Shown here: positions 7,320-10,294 of the stretch, piece by piece
Layout: each line of letters starts with the position of its first letter
How positions within the stretch are numbered: position 1 is the stretch's first letter
NCBI GenBank assembly: GCA_958417695.1
Contig: CATZDQ010000047.1
Location: forward strand, 1-10,294
Source: an uncultured Clostridiaceae bacterium
GTDB taxonomy: Bacteria; Bacillota; Clostridia; TANB77; CAG-508
Length of the DNA stretch: 10,294 nt
Direction of reading: 5' to 3'
The notes under the pieces: generated by a model
Told to the model about the DNA's origin: nothing
Databases searched by the model: none
What the model saw: only the letters and a program-made list of their open reading frames with translations
Made by a program: the position numbers and the translations under genes

Positions 7320-8372
7320 ATGACGAAGATAGAAGAAACATCATTTTTTAAGAAAATAATTATCAGTATAAAAGATTTTGAAAGATATCCAGAACTGGCT
7401 GCTCAAAAAATAACCAGTGTGCTATTGTATATTGTTAAATTAATGGCTATATTTACAATAGTAGCCACTAGCTTATCTGTCTATAAGATTGCTAACCAAA
7501 TACAAGATGCCCTTACGTATTTTAAAGAGGAAATTCCGAATCTAAGTCTGCATAATCACGTGTTACAGGTAGATTCGGAAGAACCCATTATTATAGAAAA
7601 TCAAGAATCTATTGTACAAAAAGTTATTTTAGACACAAGAGGAGAGCTGAATCAGAAGCAAATAGAAGACTATCAAAATCAAATACAAGGTAGTGAAAAT
7701 GGAATTATTTTCTTAAAAGAGAAAGTACTATTAAAGACTGCGATGACGACAGGTATGATTACGTATTCTTATGAAGAATTAGGAAATCATTATGGTATTG
7801 TGGATTTGGACAAGCAAACCATCCTTGACTATTTTTCAGGTTCTAATTTGGCTATGTTAATGGTTGGCTTCTTTATCATCAATTATTTATATGCCTTTAT
7901 TTTATACTTAATTAGTATATTTATGGATGCCATACTGCTAGCTATTTTAGGGTATATGACAGCTATTCTTTTACGATTACGTTTGAAATTTAGTGCTATG
8001 TGTCATATGGCTGTGCATAGCTTAACTTTACCAATTTTATTGAATTTAGGCTATATGATTTTACAAACCTTTACAGGTTTCCAAATAAAATATTTTGAAG
8101 CGATGTATGTTGGGGTAGCTTATATTTATATTATTGCTGCAATTCTAATGATTAAATCAGATGTCATGAAAAAACAACAAGAACTAGCTAAGATTATTGA
8201 GGAACAAGAAAAAGTAAAAGAAGAAATGGAAAGACAAAAAGAGGAAGAAGAAAGACGCAAAGAAGAACAAAGAAAAGAAGAGAAGAAGAAACAAGAAGAA
8301 GAGGAAGAAAAGAAAAAAACAAAAGGGAAAAAAGAAAAACCGGAAGATACACCACAAGGGGAACATGCCTAG
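7320..8372 (+). CDS. DUF1189-like multi-pass membrane protein with charged C-terminal tail
   Basis: The function is unknown. The N-terminus (SFFKKIIISIKDFERYPELAAQKITSVLLYIV) resembles the opening of DUF1189 (PF06691) proteins, a Firmicute membrane family. The predicted layout is a short cytoplasmic start, a membrane segment at about 33-53, a soluble and probably extracellular domain at about 57-173, then four further segments at about 176-199, 200-218, 235-251 and 260-279. Residues 283-345 form a strikingly Glu/Lys/Arg/Gln-rich helix, likely a cytoplasmic coiled coil or single alpha-helix, ending in PEDTPQGEHA. The start has AAGGAG 8 nt upstream. The gene lies 48 nt after cysS and 75 nt before ftsH, so it is probably co-transcribed. 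Placement next to ftsH hints at a membrane role but does not prove one. The family call is from memory of the sequence pattern and needs a profile search. Confidence 0.7.
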   Translation: MTKIEETSFFKKIIISIKDFERYPELAAQKITSVLLYIVKLMAIFTIVATSLSVYKIANQIQDALTYFKEEIPNLSLHNHVLQVDSEEPIIIENQESIVQKVILDTRGELNQKQIEDYQNQIQGSENGIIFLKEKVLLKTAMTTGMITYSYEELGNHYGIVDLDKQTILDYFSGSNLAMLMVGFFIINYLYAFILYLISIFMDAILLAILGYMTAILLRLRLKFSAMCHMAVHSLTLPILLNLGYMILQTFTGFQIKYFEAMYVGVAYIYIIAAILMIKSDVMKKQQELAKIIEEQEKVKEEMERQKEEEERRKEEQRKEEKKKQEEEEEKKKTKGKKEKPEDTPQGEHA

Positions 8373-8373
8373 G

Positions 8374-8386
8374 TCAAACTGTTTGA
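8374..8386 (+). repeat. Small inverted repeat between the DUF1189-like gene and ftsH
   Basis: TCAAAC and GTTTGA flank a single central T, giving a 13-bp interrupted palindrome directly after the TAG stop. There is no T-run, so it is not a terminator. It may be an operator half-site pair or chance in AT-rich DNA. The rest of this gap (8387-8447) holds only the ftsH ribosome binding site, AAAGGA at 8434-8439. Confidence 0.25.
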
Positions 8387-8447
8387 GAATGGTTGAAAAT
8401 AGCAAAAATAAAAGAGGATGAAAGAAAGTGCAGAAAGGAAAGAGAAC

Positions 8448-10294
8448 ATGGAAAAAGATAACCGTGATAAAAACGAAAAAGAAGATAAAAAGAAGAAACA
8501 ATTGTCAATAGCCATTGGTATTTTATCAGTTGTACTAATCCTATTAATAGGAGTTTCAATTTATTTCTTAGCATTTGATAAAAGCGTAGAAGAACAAAAA
8601 ATGGCATATACAGATTTAATTAAAAAGATTTCGGATAATGAAGTAGAAAAAGTAGAAATGCGCGTAGGGAGTACAACTGTAAAGGTAAAGCTAAAAGACG
8701 AAGAAAAAGAAAAGACGGGTATTGTACCCAATACACAAGCTTTTATAGAGTTAATACAAGACAAGGTGGCACAAGGAAATGCCATAGAATTAATTCAAAA
8801 CCCACAAAACATGGTTGTAACGATTTCACAGACGCTATTTTCTTTACTACCAACTATTTTATTAATTGCTTTATTTGTTTTAGTCTTTAAAATGCAAGGA
8901 TTAGGAGAAAAAGGAAAAGTATATGATGCAGATGCTACAAAAGAGAAAATCAAATTTGATGATGTAGCTGGATTAGATGAAGAAAAGCAAGAAATGATAG
9001 AAATTGTACAATTCTTGAAAGAACCTAAGAAATTCTACGAGATGGGAGCTAAAATTCCAAGAGGAGTTCTATTATATGGAAAACCTGGAACAGGTAAAAC
9101 GTTAATTGCTAAAGCCATTGCTGGAGAAGCTGGTGTTCCCTTTATTTCTATGAGTGGTTCTGAGTTTATAGAAATGTTTGCAGGTCTTGGTGCTTCTCGT
9201 GTCAGAAAATTATTTGAAAAGGCTAGAAAAGTAGCACCTTGTATTGTATTTATTGATGAAATTGATGCCATTGGTTCTAGAAGAAGTTCTGGAAATGGAG
9301 CAGAGTCTGAAAATAATCAGACACTAAATCAGTTGTTAGTAGAAATGGATGGGTTTGATACAGAAGAAACTATTATTGTATTAGCGGCAACGAATAGACC
9401 AGAAATGTTAGATAAGGCTTTATTAAGACCAGGCAGATTTGATAGACAAATTACGATTTCTGTACCAGACTTAAGAGGTAGAGAAGAGATTTTAAAAATT
9501 CATGCCAAAGATAAAAAATTTGCAGAAGATGTGAATTTAAGAAGTATTGCAGAAGATACAGCAGGATTTACAGGAGCAGAATTAGCCAACATCTTAAATG
9601 AGGCTGCTATTATTGCTACAGTAAATGAACATGAAACGATTGACAATACTGATTTAGAAGAAGCGGTTAAAAAAGTAACGGTCGGTCTTCAAAAAACAAG
9701 TAGAGTTATTTCTGAAAAAGATAAAAAGCTAACGGCTTATCATGAAGCAGGACATGCTATTGTTAGTCGCTATCTAGAAAGCCAAGAGCCAGTTAAGGAA
9801 ATTTCTATTATTCCTAGAGGTATGGCAGGTGGTTATACGATGTATAAAACCAATGAAGATAAAAATTATATCTCTAAAACAGAAATGAAGGAACGTTTAG
9901 TAGGATTGTTAGGGGGAAGAGCAGCTGAGAAGATTGCTTTAGATGATATTTCTACGGGAGCTAGTAATGATATCGAAGTGGCCACTAAAATTGCTAAAGA
10001 TATGGTAACGGTTTATGGAATGAGTGATGTAATTGGGACAATTTCAATTAATACAGAAAGAGACCCTTATGAATTGGAGTTATTAGGTGATAAATTCGGT
10101 GATGCTATTGGGGCAGAGGTGAAATTATTATTAGATGAAGCTTATCGTACAGCACAGACAATTTTAGCTAATCACATGGATAAGTTACATGAAGTAGCTC
10201 AAACCTTGTTAAAACAAAAAGTGATTACACAAGAAGAATTTTACAAGTTCTTTTACAACATGTCCCTATGTACCAAAAACATATGGACATTTTT
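8448..10294 (+). CDS. ftsH: ATP-dependent zinc metalloprotease FtsH, 3' end not reached
   Basis: FtsH is a membrane-bound hexameric AAA+ protease that extracts and degrades misfolded membrane proteins and short-lived regulators. The 615 residues visible comprise a Lys-rich cytoplasmic start, membrane segment 1 (about 19-43), an extracellular domain (44-125), membrane segment 2 (about 126-148), the AAA+ domain and the peptidase domain. Walker A is GKPGTGKT (211-218), Walker B IVFIDEID (266-273), and the arginine fingers R327 and R330 lie in LLRPGRFDR. The zinc site is HEAGH (432-436) with the likely third ligand D508 in STGASND. Two departures from the usual form are K212 (normally Pro) and the pore motif MFAGLG (normally MFVGVG). 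The start is chosen for AAAGGA 8 nt upstream; an in-frame ATG at 8418 would add ten residues but its purine stretch abuts it. No stop occurs before the window ends, although the length is already typical of the family. Confidence 0.95.
   Translation, partial: MEKDNRDKNEKEDKKKKQLSIAIGILSVVLILLIGVSIYFLAFDKSVEEQKMAYTDLIKKISDNEVEKVEMRVGSTTVKVKLKDEEKEKTGIVPNTQAFIELIQDKVAQGNAIELIQNPQNMVVTISQTLFSLLPTILLIALFVLVFKMQGLGEKGKVYDADATKEKIKFDDVAGLDEEKQEMIEIVQFLKEPKKFYEMGAKIPRGVLLYGKPGTGKTLIAKAIAGEAGVPFISMSGSEFIEMFAGLGASRVRKLFEKARKVAPCIVFIDEIDAIGSRRSSGNGAESENNQTLNQLLVEMDGFDTEETIIVLAATNRPEMLDKALLRPGRFDRQITISVPDLRGREEILKIHAKDKKFAEDVNLRSIAEDTAGFTGAELANILNEAAIIATVNEHETIDNTDLEEAVKKVTVGLQKTSRVISEKDKKLTAYHEAGHAIVSRYLESQEPVKEISIIPRGMAGGYTMYKTNEDKNYISKTEMKERLVGLLGGRAAEKIALDDISTGASNDIEVATKIAKDMVTVYGMSDVIGTISINTERDPYELELLGDKFGDAIGAEVKLLLDEAYRTAQTILANHMDKLHEVAQTLLKQKVITQEEFYKFFYNMSLCTKNIWTF
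10260..10294 (+). terminator. Terminator-like hairpin at the window edge, inside the open ftsH frame
   Basis: ATGTCC (10260-10265) pairs with GGACAT (10285-10290), and TATGT (10267-10271) with ACATA (10279-10283), with one C/T mismatch between them and the 7-nt loop ACCAAAA. At least five T residues end the window. The shape is that of an intrinsic terminator, but the ftsH frame reads through it without a stop. It may be a terminator overlapping the last codons, or one arm of a larger element cut by the window. Confidence 0.45.

Noticed and set aside
8418..8447. Upstream in-frame ATG as the ftsH start
   Set aside because: The purine-rich AAAGAGG abuts the ATG with no spacing, while the 8448 ATG has AAAGGA 8 nt upstream.
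8184..8501. Phe/Leu-rich minus-strand frame opposite the charged tail of the DUF1189-like gene
   Set aside because: It is the reverse complement of a GAA/AAA/AGA-rich stretch, and its membrane-like look is a composition artefact.

Overview
The window reads as a low-G+C (roughly one third G+C by eye) Firmicute chromosome, most likely a gut-type member of the Clostridia or a close relative. The evidence is AT-rich codon choice, strong AGGAGG-type ribosome binding sites, consensus sigma-A promoters, T-tailed intrinsic terminators, and a gene set of RNase Y, a PASTA-bearing class A penicillin-binding protein, a DUF1189-like membrane protein and FtsH. TGG encodes Trp, the visible stops are TAA (four) and TAG (one), and no in-frame TGA occurs inside a gene, so the standard bacterial code fits. 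All six genes lie on the + strand. The species cannot be named from this sequence.

Region by region: (1) 1-905 is the 3' part of a BspA-like leucine-rich-repeat surface protein whose N-terminus is outside the window; it ends at an intrinsic terminator near 922-964. (2) 906-1300 is a long non-coding stretch with two good sigma-A-type promoters (973-1001 and 1180-1208) reading toward rny. (3) 1301-2842 is rny (RNase Y), closed by a GAAA-loop terminator. (4) 2889-3063 holds an extended -10 promoter, a perfect 14-bp palindrome and a near-perfect Shine-Dalgarno for (5) the class A PBP at 3064-5793. (6) A hairpin separates it from cysS (5871-7271), followed after 48 nt by a DUF1189-like membrane protein (7320-8372) and after 75 nt by ftsH (8448 to the window end, stop not reached). 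The last three look like one transcript, because no convincing promoter was seen between them.

Functionally the window is mostly housekeeping: mRNA decay at the membrane (RNase Y), wall synthesis (PBP1A), cysteinyl-tRNA charging (CysS) and membrane protein quality control (FtsH). RNase Y, the PBP, the DUF1189-like protein and FtsH are all membrane anchored. I see no mobile element, CRISPR array, RNA gene, defence system or biosynthetic cluster. The points that merit a second look are modest: the two-promoter rny leader, the palindrome against the PBP ribosome binding site, the charged C-terminal extension of the DUF1189-like protein, substitutions in the FtsH pore and Walker A motifs, and a terminator-like hairpin inside the open ftsH frame at the window edge.
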